From positions 248,001 through 312,000 of the forward strand of contig NZ_JAQGJM010000001.1 in assembly GCF_028290625.1 (NCBI RefSeq): a stretch of DNA of 64,000 bases, in the 5' to 3' direction. This DNA comes from Devosia sp. Its GTDB lineage: Bacteria; Pseudomonadota; Alphaproteobacteria; Rhizobiales; Devosiaceae. The notes under the pieces were generated by a model that ran no database searches, was not told the origin of the DNA, and was given only the letters and a program-made list of their open reading frames with translations. A program made the position numbers and the translations under genes. Below, piece by piece: positions 1 to 8,407 of this stretch (within the stretch, counting starts at the first letter, position 1; the number at the start of each line of letters is the position of its first letter).

Positions 1-270
1 GGCGAAATCGCTGCCCGCAGCCGGCTGCCCGGTCAGCCGCACCACTTCATCGATGATCAGCTTGCCCACATAGAGCATCACCACCGGCTGCAGCGCCCGG
101 ACCAGGCGCAGGCCGATGCTCAGCCCCGTCAGCCAGCGGCTGGTCCGCCAGATCTGGGCGACCAGGCGGCCGAGATGGCGCAGATTGTCCAACTGCTCGC
201 GAAAGCTGCCGGTGGGCTCGGATGAGGAGGGCCGCGGGCCGCGGCGGGAGGGAGAGTCGGTGGAGGTCAT
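1..270 (-). CDS. ABC exporter (fused permease/ATPase), N-terminal 90 residues only
   Basis: The gene runs off the left edge of the window, so only the first 90 codons are visible. They begin at the ATG whose complement is at 268-270. A charged, Ser/Pro/Arg-rich cytoplasmic leader of about 45 residues is followed by a hydrophobic stretch reading LRLVRALQPVVMLYVGKLII. This resembles the first membrane helix of type IV (exporter-fold) ABC half-transporters that fuse membrane and ATPase domains. The ATPase domain lies outside the window, so the assignment rests on the N-terminus alone. The substrate is unknown. Confidence 0.6.
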   Translation of the reverse strand, partial: MTSTDSPSRRGPRPSSSEPTGSFREQLDNLRHLGRLVAQIWRTSRWLTGLSIGLRLVRALQPVVMLYVGKLIIDEVVRLTGQPAAGSDFA

Positions 271-350
271 TGCGGGGAATATAGTTGCGGTCGACGGCGA
301 GTACCACTGGGGTCCGAATGAAGCCCCGCGCCAACCACCACCACTATTCT

Positions 351-427
351 TCCCGCGGGCTTGATCCGCGGACCTCTCGCCGCTTGTGCCGGTTTGAGAG
401 TGGCCCGCGGGTCAAGCCCCCGGGAGG
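351..427. repeat. REP-like palindromic element, type 1, copy a
   Basis: A GC-rich imperfect palindrome of about 77 bp. Each arm carries a CCGCGG-type core around TTGATC or GTCAAG, and the loop contains CGCTTG. It aligns along its full length with 17996-18070. It lies directly next to the type 2 repeat at 424-517. Together they fill most of the 284-base gap between the ABC gene and the aldo/keto reductase. Confidence 0.75.
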
Positions 428-517
428 AATGGTGGGTGGGGGTGTTGAGAACCACGATATCGGATCGTGGCCAAACATCCCCCCACCCTTGATCCCTCCC
501 CGCGAAGGGGGAGGGAG
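424..517 (-). repeat. REP-like palindromic element, type 2, copy a
   Basis: About 94 bp that match, in inverted orientation, the block at 16967-17060. Shared landmarks on the reverse strand are CTCCCTCCCCC, GGGAGGGATCAAGGGTGGGG and GGATGTTT, then an AT-richer centre with ATCGTGG, then ACACCCCCACCC. Long C-run and G-run arms allow a large hairpin. The element is non-coding and dispersed. Confidence 0.75.
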
Positions 518-554
518 TCGACTGCGGGTTCCGCGGTCCTAGAACCGCGACGGA

Positions 555-1541
555 TCAATACCGCTGTGGCGCTGCCGGCTTATTGTCCACGATCGCTTCG
601 ATCGCCGCGATCACGTCCGGGGTCAGCTTGTCCTTGGACTTGAGCGCATCGAGGTTATCTTCCAACTGGCTTTTCTTGGAAGCCCCCAGGATCACGGTCG
701 ATACATGGGGGTTCTTGAGGCACCACAGCAGCGCCAGGTGATGGATCGGCAGGCCCACATCCTTGGCCAGCTTGGCCAATGCCTTGACCTTTTCCAGCTT
801 CGCCTTGCCGGCGTCGCTCTCCCATTCCTTCTTCAACCATTCATAGCCTGGCAAGTTCATGCGGCTATCCTCGGGGATGCCGTCATTGTATTTGCCGGTC
901 AACACGCCCGAAGCGAGTGGCGACCAGATCGTGGTGCCAAGGCCCATTTCATAGAGCGGCAGGTAGTCGGCTTCGACCTTTTCGCGCACGAACAGGTTGT
1001 ATTGCGGCTGTTCCATGGTCGGCGGGGTCAGGTGCTCGCGGCGGGCGACGGCCCAGGCTTCGGTCAGCTGCTGCGCCGTCCATTCCGAGGTGCCCCAATA
1101 CAGCACCTTGCCCTGGGTGATCAGGTTATGCATCGCCCAGACAGTCTCTTCGATCGGGGTATCGATGTCGGGGCGGTGGCAGAAATAGAGATCGAGGTAG
1201 TCAACGCGCAAGCGCTTGAGGGCAGCGTGCGCAGCCTCGGTCACGTGCTTGCGGCTGAGGCCCTTCTGCGTCGGCTTCTCGCCGCCCCAGAACACTTTTG
1301 ACGACACCGCGTAGCTGTCGCGCGAAAAGCCCAGCTTTTCCAGCGCAGCGCCCATCAGAGCTTCGGATGCGCCGGCTTCATAGCCCTCGGCATTGTCGAA
1401 GAAATTGACGCCCGCATCATAGGCGGTGGTCATCAGCTTGAGCGCCTTGCTCTCATCGACCTGCTTGCTGAACGTGACCCACGAGCCGAGCGAGAGTTCG
1501 CTGACCTTGAGGCCCGATTTGCCCAAACGGCGATATTCCAT
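555..1541 (-). CDS. Aldo/keto reductase, Kv-beta-like family
   Basis: 328 residues, the usual length for NAD(P)H-dependent aldo/keto reductases of the Kv-beta-like group. The catalytic tetrad is visible as D49 and Y54 (in FFDNAEGYE), K82 (SSKVFWG) and H122 (YFCHRPD). The N-terminus MEYRRLGKSGLKVSELSLG is typical of the family. It probably reduces aldehydes or ketones in the cytoplasm; the natural substrate is unknown. It lies 51 bases downstream of the LacI-type regulator gene on the same strand, so the regulator probably controls it. Confidence 0.9.
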   Translation of the reverse strand: MEYRRLGKSGLKVSELSLGSWVTFSKQVDESKALKLMTTAYDAGVNFFDNAEGYEAGASEALMGAALEKLGFSRDSYAVSSKVFWGGEKPTQKGLSRKHVTEAAHAALKRLRVDYLDLYFCHRPDIDTPIEETVWAMHNLITQGKVLYWGTSEWTAQQLTEAWAVARREHLTPPTMEQPQYNLFVREKVEADYLPLYEMGLGTTIWSPLASGVLTGKYNDGIPEDSRMNLPGYEWLKKEWESDAGKAKLEKVKALAKLAKDVGLPIHHLALLWCLKNPHVSTVILGASKKSQLEDNLDALKSKDKLTPDVIAAIEAIVDNKPAAPQRY

Positions 1542-1592
1542 GATTGTAGTCCTTGGTAGAGGCGGCGAGAGGGCCGCGGGGTTGAAATTGTT

Positions 1593-2612
1593 CTACGCGC
1601 CCAGCCGTGTGCTGTCGCGGATGATCAGGTCCGGATCGATCAGGCTGACCCGGGGCTGGGGTAAAAAATCTTTGGCGGCGATCAATTCCATCAAGCGCTC
1701 CACCGCCATTTCGGAGACCTCGCGCGTCGCATAGCGTACGCTGGACAAGGGTACTCCCGCAAAGGCGGCATATTGAATATCGTCATTGCCCATGATCGCC
1801 ATGTCCCGCGGCACCGCCACATCATTGCGCCGGCACCAGTGCAATGCCCCGATGGCCAGCGAATCGTTGACGCAATAGACCGCCGTCGCGCCGCTTTTGC
1901 GGCTCATCAACTCGTCCATCGCCGATATGCCATGCACAGCGGCGTGGCCGGTGACATCGACAGCCAGACCGGTGTCATAGTCAAGCCCGGCCTCGGTCAG
2001 CGCCTTGATATAGCCTTCGCGCTTCTCGCCATTGCCGTGCCGGCTGGAGCTGTCGAGCATGCCGATGCGGCGATGCCCCATTTCGATCAGGTGCCGCACC
2101 GCCTTCCAGGCGCCACGCCGCTCGTCGACGCAGACGGCGTCAATCCCCGCATCGGGATCGGCCACCAGCAGCACCAGCGGATAATTGGCGCGCCGCAGTG
2201 GGCGAATATGGTCGAGCTGGCGATGGCTGGTGGGATAGATCAGCATGCCGTCGACCTGGCGCGAGCGGAACATCTCGACCGTGCGGATTTCCTCCTCCAG
2301 CGTGTTGTTGGAGGTGGCGAACAGCGTGCCATAGCCGCGCGCCGCCAGCGCCAGCTCGATGGCCTGGGCGGCATGGGTCAGCGTCGGGTTGGTGATATCG
2401 GTCAGCACCAGGCCAATGGTCATGGTCTGCCGGCTGACCAGGGACTTGGCGATCTGGTTCGGCAGGTAATGCAGCTCGGCCGCGGCCTGCTGGATCAGCA
2501 CTCGCGTCGGCGCGGGAATGCGCGGACTTTCGCGCAGTGCCAGCGAGACCGTGTTGGTGGAAAACCCGGTCTTGTCGGCAATATCCTTGAGCCTTACGAT
2601 CGCTTTGCCCAT
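1593..2612 (-). CDS. LacI-family transcriptional regulator
   Basis: 339 residues from the ATG at 2612, preceded by GGGAAC. An in-frame upstream extension to 2792 is possible, but it would run through the operator-like palindrome at 2644-2653 and lacks family similarity. The N-terminal helix-turn-helix reads RLKDIADKTGFSTNTVSLAL, followed by the hinge helix region LHYLPNQIAKSL. A periplasmic-binding-protein-like sensor domain fills the rest (IGLVLTDITNP, GMLDSSS, NDSLAIGAL, GNDD). It probably controls the downstream aldo/keto reductase and possibly the divergent VOC gene. The effector is unknown but likely a sugar or polyol. Confidence 0.92.
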   Translation of the reverse strand: MGKAIVRLKDIADKTGFSTNTVSLALRESPRIPAPTRVLIQQAAAELHYLPNQIAKSLVSRQTMTIGLVLTDITNPTLTHAAQAIELALAARGYGTLFATSNNTLEEEIRTVEMFRSRQVDGMLIYPTSHRQLDHIRPLRRANYPLVLLVADPDAGIDAVCVDERRGAWKAVRHLIEMGHRRIGMLDSSSRHGNGEKREGYIKALTEAGLDYDTGLAVDVTGHAAVHGISAMDELMSRKSGATAVYCVNDSLAIGALHWCRRNDVAVPRDMAIMGNDDIQYAAFAGVPLSSVRYATREVSEMAVERLMELIAAKDFLPQPRVSLIDPDLIIRDSTRLGA

Positions 2613-2643
2613 GCTGTTCCCGATCGTCCACCCGTGCGCGAGT

Positions 2644-2653
2644 TTAGCGCTAA
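2644..2653. promoter_or_regulatory. LacI-type operator palindrome
   Basis: TTAGCGCTAA is a perfect 10-bp palindrome with the central CG step usual for LacI-family operators. It sits 32 bases upstream of the LacI-type gene start and 93 bases upstream of the divergent VOC gene. This position suits autoregulation and control of both genes. The role is inferred from sequence and position. Confidence 0.5.
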
Positions 2654-2745
2654 TACTTGCTGGGTCAAAGCCTGTAAAGCGCAGCGGCTGAACTTTGGCG
2701 GCAGCGCAGCGTTTGTCTGGTCTCGTCAACGCAAAGAGAACGATC

Positions 2746-3114
2746 ATGCTCAAGGACAAGAATTCTGCCGCCATCGTCGCGGTGACCGACATGGACCGCG
2801 CCCGTCATTTCTATGAAAGCGTGCTGGGCCTCTCCAAGATCAGTGGCGACGACAACGTCATGCAGTTCAAGACCGGCGCCACCACCCTCGTAGTCTACAA
2901 GTCCGATTTCGCCGGCACCAACCAGGCCAATGCCGTAGTCTGGGGCGTCGGCGACGAAGTCGAAGCCATCACCGCCGACCTCAAGGCCAAGGGCGTGAGT
3001 TTCGAGCACTATCCGGGCATGGGGCTGCAAGGCGATATCCATGTTGCCGGCGACTTCAAGATGGTGTGGTTCAAGGACCCCGACGGGAACATTTTGCATT
3101 ATAATAGTATGTGA
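2746..3114 (+). CDS. VOC-superfamily (glyoxalase/dioxygenase fold) protein
   Basis: 122 residues. The ATG at 2746 was chosen because AGAGA precedes it and the fold begins at once (AAIVAVTDMDRARHFYESVLGL). The C-terminal FKMVWFKDPDGNILHYNS is the typical end of single-domain VOC proteins. The first metal-ligand position (usually H near the N-terminus) is not obvious: it reads IVAVTD. The protein may therefore bind a ligand rather than act as a metalloenzyme. It is divergent from the LacI-type regulator. The substrate is unknown. Confidence 0.85.
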   Translation: MLKDKNSAAIVAVTDMDRARHFYESVLGLSKISGDDNVMQFKTGATTLVVYKSDFAGTNQANAVVWGVGDEVEAITADLKAKGVSFEHYPGMGLQGDIHVAGDFKMVWFKDPDGNILHYNSM

Positions 3115-3139
3115 GCGGGCAGGGCGCCTGTGGCACGAA

Positions 3140-3285
3140 CCCCTCACCCTGCTTGCTCCGCTGAACGCGTCGCAAGCTGTCCCTCTCCCACAAGGGGCGA
3201 GGGAGGGCTTTGCGTTTGTTTAGCCACGGTGCCCCCCTTCTCCCCTCGTGGGAGAAGGTGCCCGAAGAGCGGATGAGGGGGCCTA
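3140..3285. repeat. GC-rich inverted repeat between convergent genes
   Basis: This 173-base gap between the VOC gene and the nucleotidase holds opposing arms, CCCCTCACCCTGC...CCTCTCCCACAAGGGG and CCCCTTCTCCCCTCGTGGG...GATGAGGGGG. They can fold into a long imperfect hairpin between convergent genes and may terminate transcription from both sides. The style resembles the repeat at 28602-28705. Confidence 0.5.
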
Positions 3286-3287
3286 AT

Positions 3288-3995
3288 CTAAGGCAGCGCC
3301 CGCAAGAACTGTGCCAAATCCTCGGTCACATGATGCACATGCGCGGCGGCGCTACCGCGCCCCAGCTCCCAGGCATCCACCTGCTCATGGGTAAAATCCT
3401 CGCCGGCCACCACCTGAACGGTGGACATGCCTACTTCGTGCGGCACCAGCAGGTTCTTTTCCAGGTCGTCAAACATCACCGCGTAATTCGGATCGATGTC
3501 ATGCGCCTTGAAGAACCCGTCATAGGCCTCGCGATGCGGTTTGGGCACGTAGGTCATGGCGCGGATATCGTAGACGTGCTCGAACAGCTCGTTGCCGCCC
3601 AGGCGCTTGAGCACGGCGCGGGCATGGCTGACATCGCCATTGGTCAGGATGAACTTGCGGCCGGGCAGGGCGCGGATAGCCTCGACCAGATCGGGATGCG
3701 CCTCGACCGGCGAATAGTCGATGGCGTGCACGGTATTGAGGAAATGGTCGGGATCGACCTTGTGCGCCTGCATCAGCCCGTTCAGCGTGGTGCCGAAATC
3801 GCGGTAGTAGATCTTCTGCAGCGCGCGGGCTTCGGCGAAGTCCAGCTGCGTCAGGTCCATCACGTAATTGGTGATGCGCACGTCGATCTGAGCGAACAGG
3901 TTGCAGCTGCGCGGATAGAGGGTGTTGTCGAGATCGAACACCCAGTCGGTCACATGGCTGAGGCTGCGGGGAAGCGGTGGCGTGAGGTCATTCAT
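3288..3995 (-). CDS. Pyrimidine 5'-nucleotidase (HAD superfamily)
   Basis: 235 residues. HAD motif I is DLDNTLYP (D21, D23), motif II is TNGD (T118), motif III is the K152 region (KPHREAY) and motif IV is DD at 176-177. The DLDNTLYP form is typical of the Sdt1/pyrimidine 5'-nucleotidase subgroup, which dephosphorylates UMP and CMP. In many Rhizobiales this gene sits beside argB and engB. Here the gene is on the same strand as argB but about 7 kb away. A strong terminator of the upstream gene (4060-4083) suggests it has its own promoter. Confidence 0.88.
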   Translation of the reverse strand: MNDLTPPLPRSLSHVTDWVFDLDNTLYPRSCNLFAQIDVRITNYVMDLTQLDFAEARALQKIYYRDFGTTLNGLMQAHKVDPDHFLNTVHAIDYSPVEAHPDLVEAIRALPGRKFILTNGDVSHARAVLKRLGGNELFEHVYDIRAMTYVPKPHREAYDGFFKAHDIDPNYAVMFDDLEKNLLVPHEVGMSTVQVVAGEDFTHEQVDAWELGRGSAAAHVHHVTEDLAQFLRALP

Positions 3996-4059
3996 GGTGT
4001 GAGTCTAGCAGAAGGCGCGCGCCGTTTCATCTGACAAGTACGGCAAGGCAAAAGAGGAA

Positions 4060-4083
4060 GGCGGCGCGCCGGAGCGCGCCGCC
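4060..4083 (-). terminator. Rho-independent terminator of the exported-protein gene
   Basis: Read on the minus strand, just after the stop at 4091, a perfect 9-bp stem (GGCGGCGCG pairing with CGCGCCGCC, 6-nt loop) is followed by TTCCTCTTTT. Confidence 0.8.
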
Positions 4084-4090
4084 AAGGCGA

Positions 4091-5350
4091 TTAGTCGTTG
4101 TTTTCTTCTTCGTTGGCGGTGACCGTCACGCCCAGCGCGGTGATCAGGCTGGCCGGGTTGGAGGCGGCAGCCATCAGCACCAGCAGGCTCGTGGGCGAGC
4201 CCGGAGCGACGTCGACTTCCAGGCTCTTGGGGTCGTCGAGGAAGGTCGAGACCGGGGGCGCCACCAGATCGACCAGCTCGGGAATGCCGACGCTTGCGAT
4301 CATCTGCGGCACCATGGCCTTGAGGCCTTCGACCATCTGGGCCTTGTCGATACCCTGCGCCTGGGCGAAGAATTCGAGCAGCTTGCCGGCCAGCGAGGCA
4401 TCGTCATAGCGGATATTGGCGCCACCGATCGACAGGCCCTGCAGCAGTTCCATGCCCATCATCGCCTGGGCCGCCTGGGCGGCTTCGCTTGTGGGGTCGC
4501 CGGCAGCCTCGACGGCCTTGTTGGCTTCCTGCAGCTTGGTCAGCAGCGCCGGGGTCAGGCCGGTCAGGTCGACCGTCATGTCGATGGCGCCCACATCGGC
4601 GAAGTCGAACAGGAACTGATCGACGGTCATGTGGCCATCGGCCATCGACCAGTTGAACGAGCCGGTGATGTCGCCAGCGATGTTGGTCAGGCCGAGGCCT
4701 TCGACGACGGCGCCAGCCTGCGCATCCTCCTCCTTGACGGTGGAGAGGTCAGCGGTGATGCCGGTGATCGACAGGGTCGAGCTCAGGTTGGTCAGGTCGG
4801 CGCTGCCCTGGGCCGGCTCGAACGTCGAGCCCGATTCCATGGATTCGATGCCGATGACTTCTTCGCCATTGCGGGTGACTGAAAGCGGGCCGGTCGAGAT
4901 GGCGCCGACCAGCTGCAGCAACTGGACCGGGGTGACGGTATCGCCGCCGGGCAGGTAGAAGCCGGTCAGCTCGATATCGCTCAGCGATACATGGCCCTTG
5001 GTCTTGTCGTCGCCTTCGAAGTCGGCTTCGACGTCCGGCAGCGAGACGCTGTCGGCGGTGTAGCCGCCATCGCCGGTTTCCTTGACGCCGCTGAAGGTCA
5101 GCGAGGTGGTGAAGCTGGTCGGCTCGGTGGCGCCTTCAACGCCCTTGACGCCGATGGTGGCATTTTCCACCGTGATGGTGTCGCCGTCGAGCTGGGGGTC
5201 GTTGAGGGTGAGTTCATAGCCGAGCGGGCCCCAGACGGCCTGGATGCGATCGACGAAGGCCTGCGCGTCAAGTGCGAAGGCCGGCTGCAGCAGGGCAACG
5301 CTCGCGACGCTGGCGAGCAAGGCAAGGCGGGTGATCTTGAAGGACTTCAT
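4091..5350 (-). CDS. Exported acidic protein of unknown function
   Basis: 419 residues from the ATG at 5350, preceded by GGAGAC; an ATG 15 bases upstream is less well placed. The N-terminus is a Sec signal peptide (KSFKITRLALLASVASVALL, cleavage likely after AFA near residue 26). The mature part is acidic, rich in T, D and G, and almost free of Arg. It carries repeating beta-type segments (ITVENATIGVKG, VSLSDIELTGF, SLSITGITADL). I recognise no enzymatic motif. It looks like a periplasmic beta-rich protein conserved in related genera, perhaps related to DUF2125-type families, which is only a guess. It is a single-gene unit with its own terminator. Confidence 0.7.
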   Translation of the reverse strand: MKSFKITRLALLASVASVALLQPAFALDAQAFVDRIQAVWGPLGYELTLNDPQLDGDTITVENATIGVKGVEGATEPTSFTTSLTFSGVKETGDGGYTADSVSLPDVEADFEGDDKTKGHVSLSDIELTGFYLPGGDTVTPVQLLQLVGAISTGPLSVTRNGEEVIGIESMESGSTFEPAQGSADLTNLSSTLSITGITADLSTVKEEDAQAGAVVEGLGLTNIAGDITGSFNWSMADGHMTVDQFLFDFADVGAIDMTVDLTGLTPALLTKLQEANKAVEAAGDPTSEAAQAAQAMMGMELLQGLSIGGANIRYDDASLAGKLLEFFAQAQGIDKAQMVEGLKAMVPQMIASVGIPELVDLVAPPVSTFLDDPKSLEVDVAPGSPTSLLVLMAAASNPASLITALGVTVTANEEENND

Positions 5351-5539
5351 CGTCGTCTCCGGCATTCTTGTGGTTGTTGTTGTCGGGGGCAGGCAATTGA
5401 TTAAAACGGTCGCGTTGCGGCGAACTGATGACCAGTTGGCGGGGCCGTTGCAATGACGTGACGCTCGATTATCTCCCGCGTCCTGAACGGAACATGAATT
5501 GCTTCGGTTTCAGCAATACATCGGAATTAGGACGCATTT

Positions 5540-7063
5540 TTAAACGTCGTCACTGTCCAGAAACAGCCGGTAGGCGGGGTTTTGCGTTTCGTCCCAATAG
5601 GGGTAGCCCAGGGCCTCCAGATACTCGTGGAACTGCGCTCGATTGGCCTGTGGTACCTGAATTCCGGCTAAAACGCGGCCATAATCGGCGCCGTGGTTAC
5701 GATAGTGGAACAGTGAGATGTTCCAGTCGTTCCGCAGCCCCTCAAGGAATTTCAGCAGCGCGCCGGGCCGTTCGGGAAACTGGAAGCGATAGACCAGCTC
5801 GTCCCCCAGATGGCTGGCGCGGCCGCCCACCATATAGCGCACATGCAGCTTGGCCAGCTCATTGTCGCTCATGTCAAGCACGGCGTGACCGTTGGCTTGC
5901 AGCATGGTGATGATGGCCTGCTTTTCGGCCTCACCCTGCCGCAGTTTGACGCCGACGAAAATCTGCGCTGCCGCGCCGTGCGCATAGCGGTAGTTGAACT
6001 CGGTGATCGCCCGGTCACCCAGGAGGCGAATGAACGCGCGATAGCTGCCCGGCGCCTCGGGAATGGTGACGGCCAGCAGTGCCTCGCCGCGCTCGCCGAT
6101 CTCGGCGCGTTCGGCGACATGGCGCAGCCGGTCGAAATTGATATTGGCGCCTGAATTGATGGCGATCAGCGGCCCGGCGGGGGCGGCGCCCTGCTCGACA
6201 TGCTTGCGCAGTCCTGCGAGCGCCAAGGCGCCTGCAGGTTCGGAGATGGCGCGCGTGTCGTCGAACACATCCTTGATGGCGGCGCAGATTTCGTCGGTGG
6301 TGACGGTGACGATGCCGTCGAGCAACTCATTGCAGATGCGGAAGGTTTCGGTGCCGACCTGGCGCACCGCGACGCCATCGGCGAACAGGCCCACCTGGTC
6401 GAGATTGACCGGATGGCCCGCCGAAATCGCCGCCTGCATGCTGGCGGCTTCCTCCGGCTCGACGCCGATCACCTTGATCTCGGGGCGGAGGAACTTGACG
6501 ATCATGGCGATACCCGCCGCCAGACCGCCGCCGCCGATGGGCACATAGATGGCCCCAATCGGACCGGGATGCTGCTGCAACAGCTCCATGCCGATGGTGC
6601 CTTGGCCGGCAATCACGGCCGGATCGTCAAACGGATGCACGAAGACCAGACCATCCCGGGCGGCCAATTCGTTGGCGTGGTCGCGTGCCGCGTCGAACGC
6701 GTCGCCGAACAACACCACCTCACCACCCATGCGGCGGACGGAGTTGACCTTGATCGATGGCGTCGTGGTGGGCATCACGATGACGGCGCGGATGCCCAAC
6801 CGGGAAGCCGACAGCGCTACGCCCTGCGCGTGATTGCCCGCCGAGGCGCAAATCACCCCGCGGGCGCGTTCCTCGGCGGTCAGGGTGGCGATCTTGTTAT
6901 GGGCGCCGCGAATCTTGAACGAGAACACCGGCTGCAGGTCTTCGCGCTTCAGCAACACCGGAATGCCCAGCCGGCCCGAGAGCAGCGCCATGGGTTCCAG
7001 CGGCGTTTCCTCGGCCAGGTCATAGACCGAAGAGGTGAGGATGCGGCGAACATAGTCTTGCAT
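5540..7063 (-). CDS. ilvA: Threonine dehydratase (threonine ammonia-lyase), biosynthetic type
   Basis: 507 residues, the length of two-domain biosynthetic IlvA (about 500-515). It converts threonine to 2-oxobutanoate, the first step of isoleucine synthesis. The PLP lysine is K50 in SFKIRGAHNK. The phosphate-binding loop is SAGNHAQG and the glycine loop GGGGLAAG. The C-terminal third (from about residue 325) has two ACT-like regulatory segments (ALLAVTIPEAPGSYRAFI and YRFQFPERPGALLKFLEGL), so isoleucine feedback is expected. The gene is monocistronic. A hairpin in its leader (7076-7121) might regulate it. Confidence 0.96.
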   Translation of the reverse strand: MQDYVRRILTSSVYDLAEETPLEPMALLSGRLGIPVLLKREDLQPVFSFKIRGAHNKIATLTAEERARGVICASAGNHAQGVALSASRLGIRAVIVMPTTTPSIKVNSVRRMGGEVVLFGDAFDAARDHANELAARDGLVFVHPFDDPAVIAGQGTIGMELLQQHPGPIGAIYVPIGGGGLAAGIAMIVKFLRPEIKVIGVEPEEAASMQAAISAGHPVNLDQVGLFADGVAVRQVGTETFRICNELLDGIVTVTTDEICAAIKDVFDDTRAISEPAGALALAGLRKHVEQGAAPAGPLIAINSGANINFDRLRHVAERAEIGERGEALLAVTIPEAPGSYRAFIRLLGDRAITEFNYRYAHGAAAQIFVGVKLRQGEAEKQAIITMLQANGHAVLDMSDNELAKLHVRYMVGGRASHLGDELVYRFQFPERPGALLKFLEGLRNDWNISLFHYRNHGADYGRVLAGIQVPQANRAQFHEYLEALGYPYWDETQNPAYRLFLDSDDV

Positions 7064-7075
7064 GAAAGGCTCCAG

Positions 7076-7121
7076 TCATCCGGCGCGGGCGCCGTACCGG
7101 GGAAAGCGCGCAGCCGGATGA
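7076..7121 (-). promoter_or_regulatory. Inverted repeat in the ilvA 5' leader
   Basis: TCATCCGGC (7076-7084) and GCCGGATGA (7113-7121) form a perfect 9-bp stem that ends only 12 bases before the ilvA start. A further GC-rich pair lies inside the loop. It could affect ribosome access or termination. I saw no leader peptide rich in branched-chain codons, so classical attenuation is not supported. Confidence 0.3.
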
Positions 7122-7268
7122 TTTTGTCAACCGGCCTCGCGCTCCGCCAATGCGGCCGATGACGATTGTTAAATTAGAGTATTTACACTAATACCGATCT
7201 GTGGTGAATGGCGGTCAGATCCAGACGGGCTTCATCCACGCCCGTTCACCCCAACCAATGGTGCCGCC

Positions 7269-7706
7269 ATGCCGAGCAACCGACCCAGTTACCTGCTGCG
7301 TGCCGTCCTGATTCTCGCCGGCGCCGCCATCGTCTTCCTCGGCCTCAATGTCGGCCTTGGCGGCATCCAGACGCTGGGCTGGCAAGGCGGCTCAGCGCCG
7401 TTCCTTACCGTGCTCGATCCGCAGACCTTCGGCGTGCGCGACAATCATGTCCGCTTCATCGGCGGCGTCTGGCTCGGCCTGGGTCTGGTCATGCTCGCGG
7501 GCGGCTTCGCCTTTTCCCGCCTGCGCACGGCGCTGCTCGCCTTTATGGCGATGATTTTCGTCGGCGGGCTGGCCCGTTTCAGCGCGTTCGACCCCGCCGT
7601 GCTCCTCAATTCGGCCGTAGCACCGTCGCTGCTGCTGGAACTGGTGCTGTTCCCGCTGCTGGCACTGTGGATCGCCAAGGCGGAACGTCCCCGCAAAATC
7701 GCATAG
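7269..7706 (+). CDS. DUF4345-like membrane protein
   Basis: 145 residues with four hydrophobic segments (about 10-28, 62-80, 84-100 and 112-134) and the conserved patch RDNHVRFIGGVWLGLGL seen in small DUF4345 inner-membrane proteins. The function of the family is unknown. It ends 11 bases before the palindrome that precedes the tetR gene, so it is probably a separate unit. Its divergent neighbour is ilvA. Confidence 0.7.
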   Translation: MPSNRPSYLLRAVLILAGAAIVFLGLNVGLGGIQTLGWQGGSAPFLTVLDPQTFGVRDNHVRFIGGVWLGLGLVMLAGGFAFSRLRTALLAFMAMIFVGGLARFSAFDPAVLLNSAVAPSLLLELVLFPLLALWIAKAERPRKIA

Positions 7707-7717
7707 TTGCGGTTCAC

Positions 7718-7739
7718 CTCAATCAATCATTTGATTGAG
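7718..7739. promoter_or_regulatory. TetR-type operator upstream of the efflux operon
   Basis: A perfect inverted repeat, CTCAATCAA-N4-TTGATTGAG, 51 bases upstream of the TetR-type gene start. Length, AT-rich arms and position match autoregulatory TetR operators. The assignment to this regulator is inferred from proximity. Confidence 0.7.
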
Positions 7740-7789
7740 ACAAAAACTTGAGTTATGAAGCGCTCCGAAATCAAACCGGAGCCCGGTCC

Positions 7790-8404
7790 ATGACCATGCC
7801 GATTGCCACCGTCAAGCGCGAAAGCGGAGATGACCGCAAGGTCGCCATCGCCCTCGCGGCGCGGGCGCTGATCGTCGAGAAGGGCCTGGAGGGCCTGCGC
7901 ACCCGCGATATCGCCGAGCGCGTCGGCATCAATATCGCCACGCTGCACTATCACGTGCCGTCCAAGGAAGCGCTGATCGAACTGGTCACCGAAAACATGA
8001 TCACCGAGTTTCGGGCTCAATCGATCAACCGTCCGCGCGCTCACCTGTCGCCGAACGAGCAACTGGAGCACGAATTCGCCGACTTCCAGGAAATGTACGA
8101 CGAAAAGTCCGATGTGCTGGCGGTGATGTCCGAGTTGATCGAGCGGGCGCGCCGCGATGAGATCATCCGCGCCACCATCCTGCCGGTGCTCGCCAAATGG
8201 CGCTCCATCGTTGCCAATCTGTTTGCCCTTGGCGTCGCCGATGGCAGTTTCCGCCCTGATCTCGATCCCGAGCCCGCAGCCCAGATGCTGATTGGCGCCA
8301 TGGTCAGCTTCTCGCGCGGTCCCGATCCTACTCCCGAAAATTTCGAGCGGCTCTGCGCCGAATTGCGCCGCGCCGTTCGCAACCCATTTGCCTCGAGGAA
8401 TTAA
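7790..8404 (+). CDS. TetR/AcrR-family transcriptional regulator
   Basis: 204 residues from the ATG at 7790, which has CCGGAG eight bases upstream; the TTG at 7748 is less likely. The N-terminal TetR helix-turn-helix spans about residues 18-62 (AARALIVEKGLEGLRTRDIA, then VGINIATLHYHVPSKEAL). The C-terminal all-helical ligand domain is typical in length. It is followed after three bases by an MFS drug-efflux gene, the classic repressor-pump layout. It likely represses both genes through the palindrome at 7718-7739. Confidence 0.93.
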   Translation: MTMPIATVKRESGDDRKVAIALAARALIVEKGLEGLRTRDIAERVGINIATLHYHVPSKEALIELVTENMITEFRAQSINRPRAHLSPNEQLEHEFADFQEMYDEKSDVLAVMSELIERARRDEIIRATILPVLAKWRSIVANLFALGVADGSFRPDLDPEPAAQMLIGAMVSFSRGPDPTPENFERLCAELRRAVRNPFASRN

Positions 8405-8407
8405 TCC

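Noticed and set aside
1593..2792. Longer start for the LacI-type gene (60 extra codons)
   Set aside because: The extension overlaps the TTAGCGCTAA operator and does not look like protein; similarity begins at the ATG at 2612.
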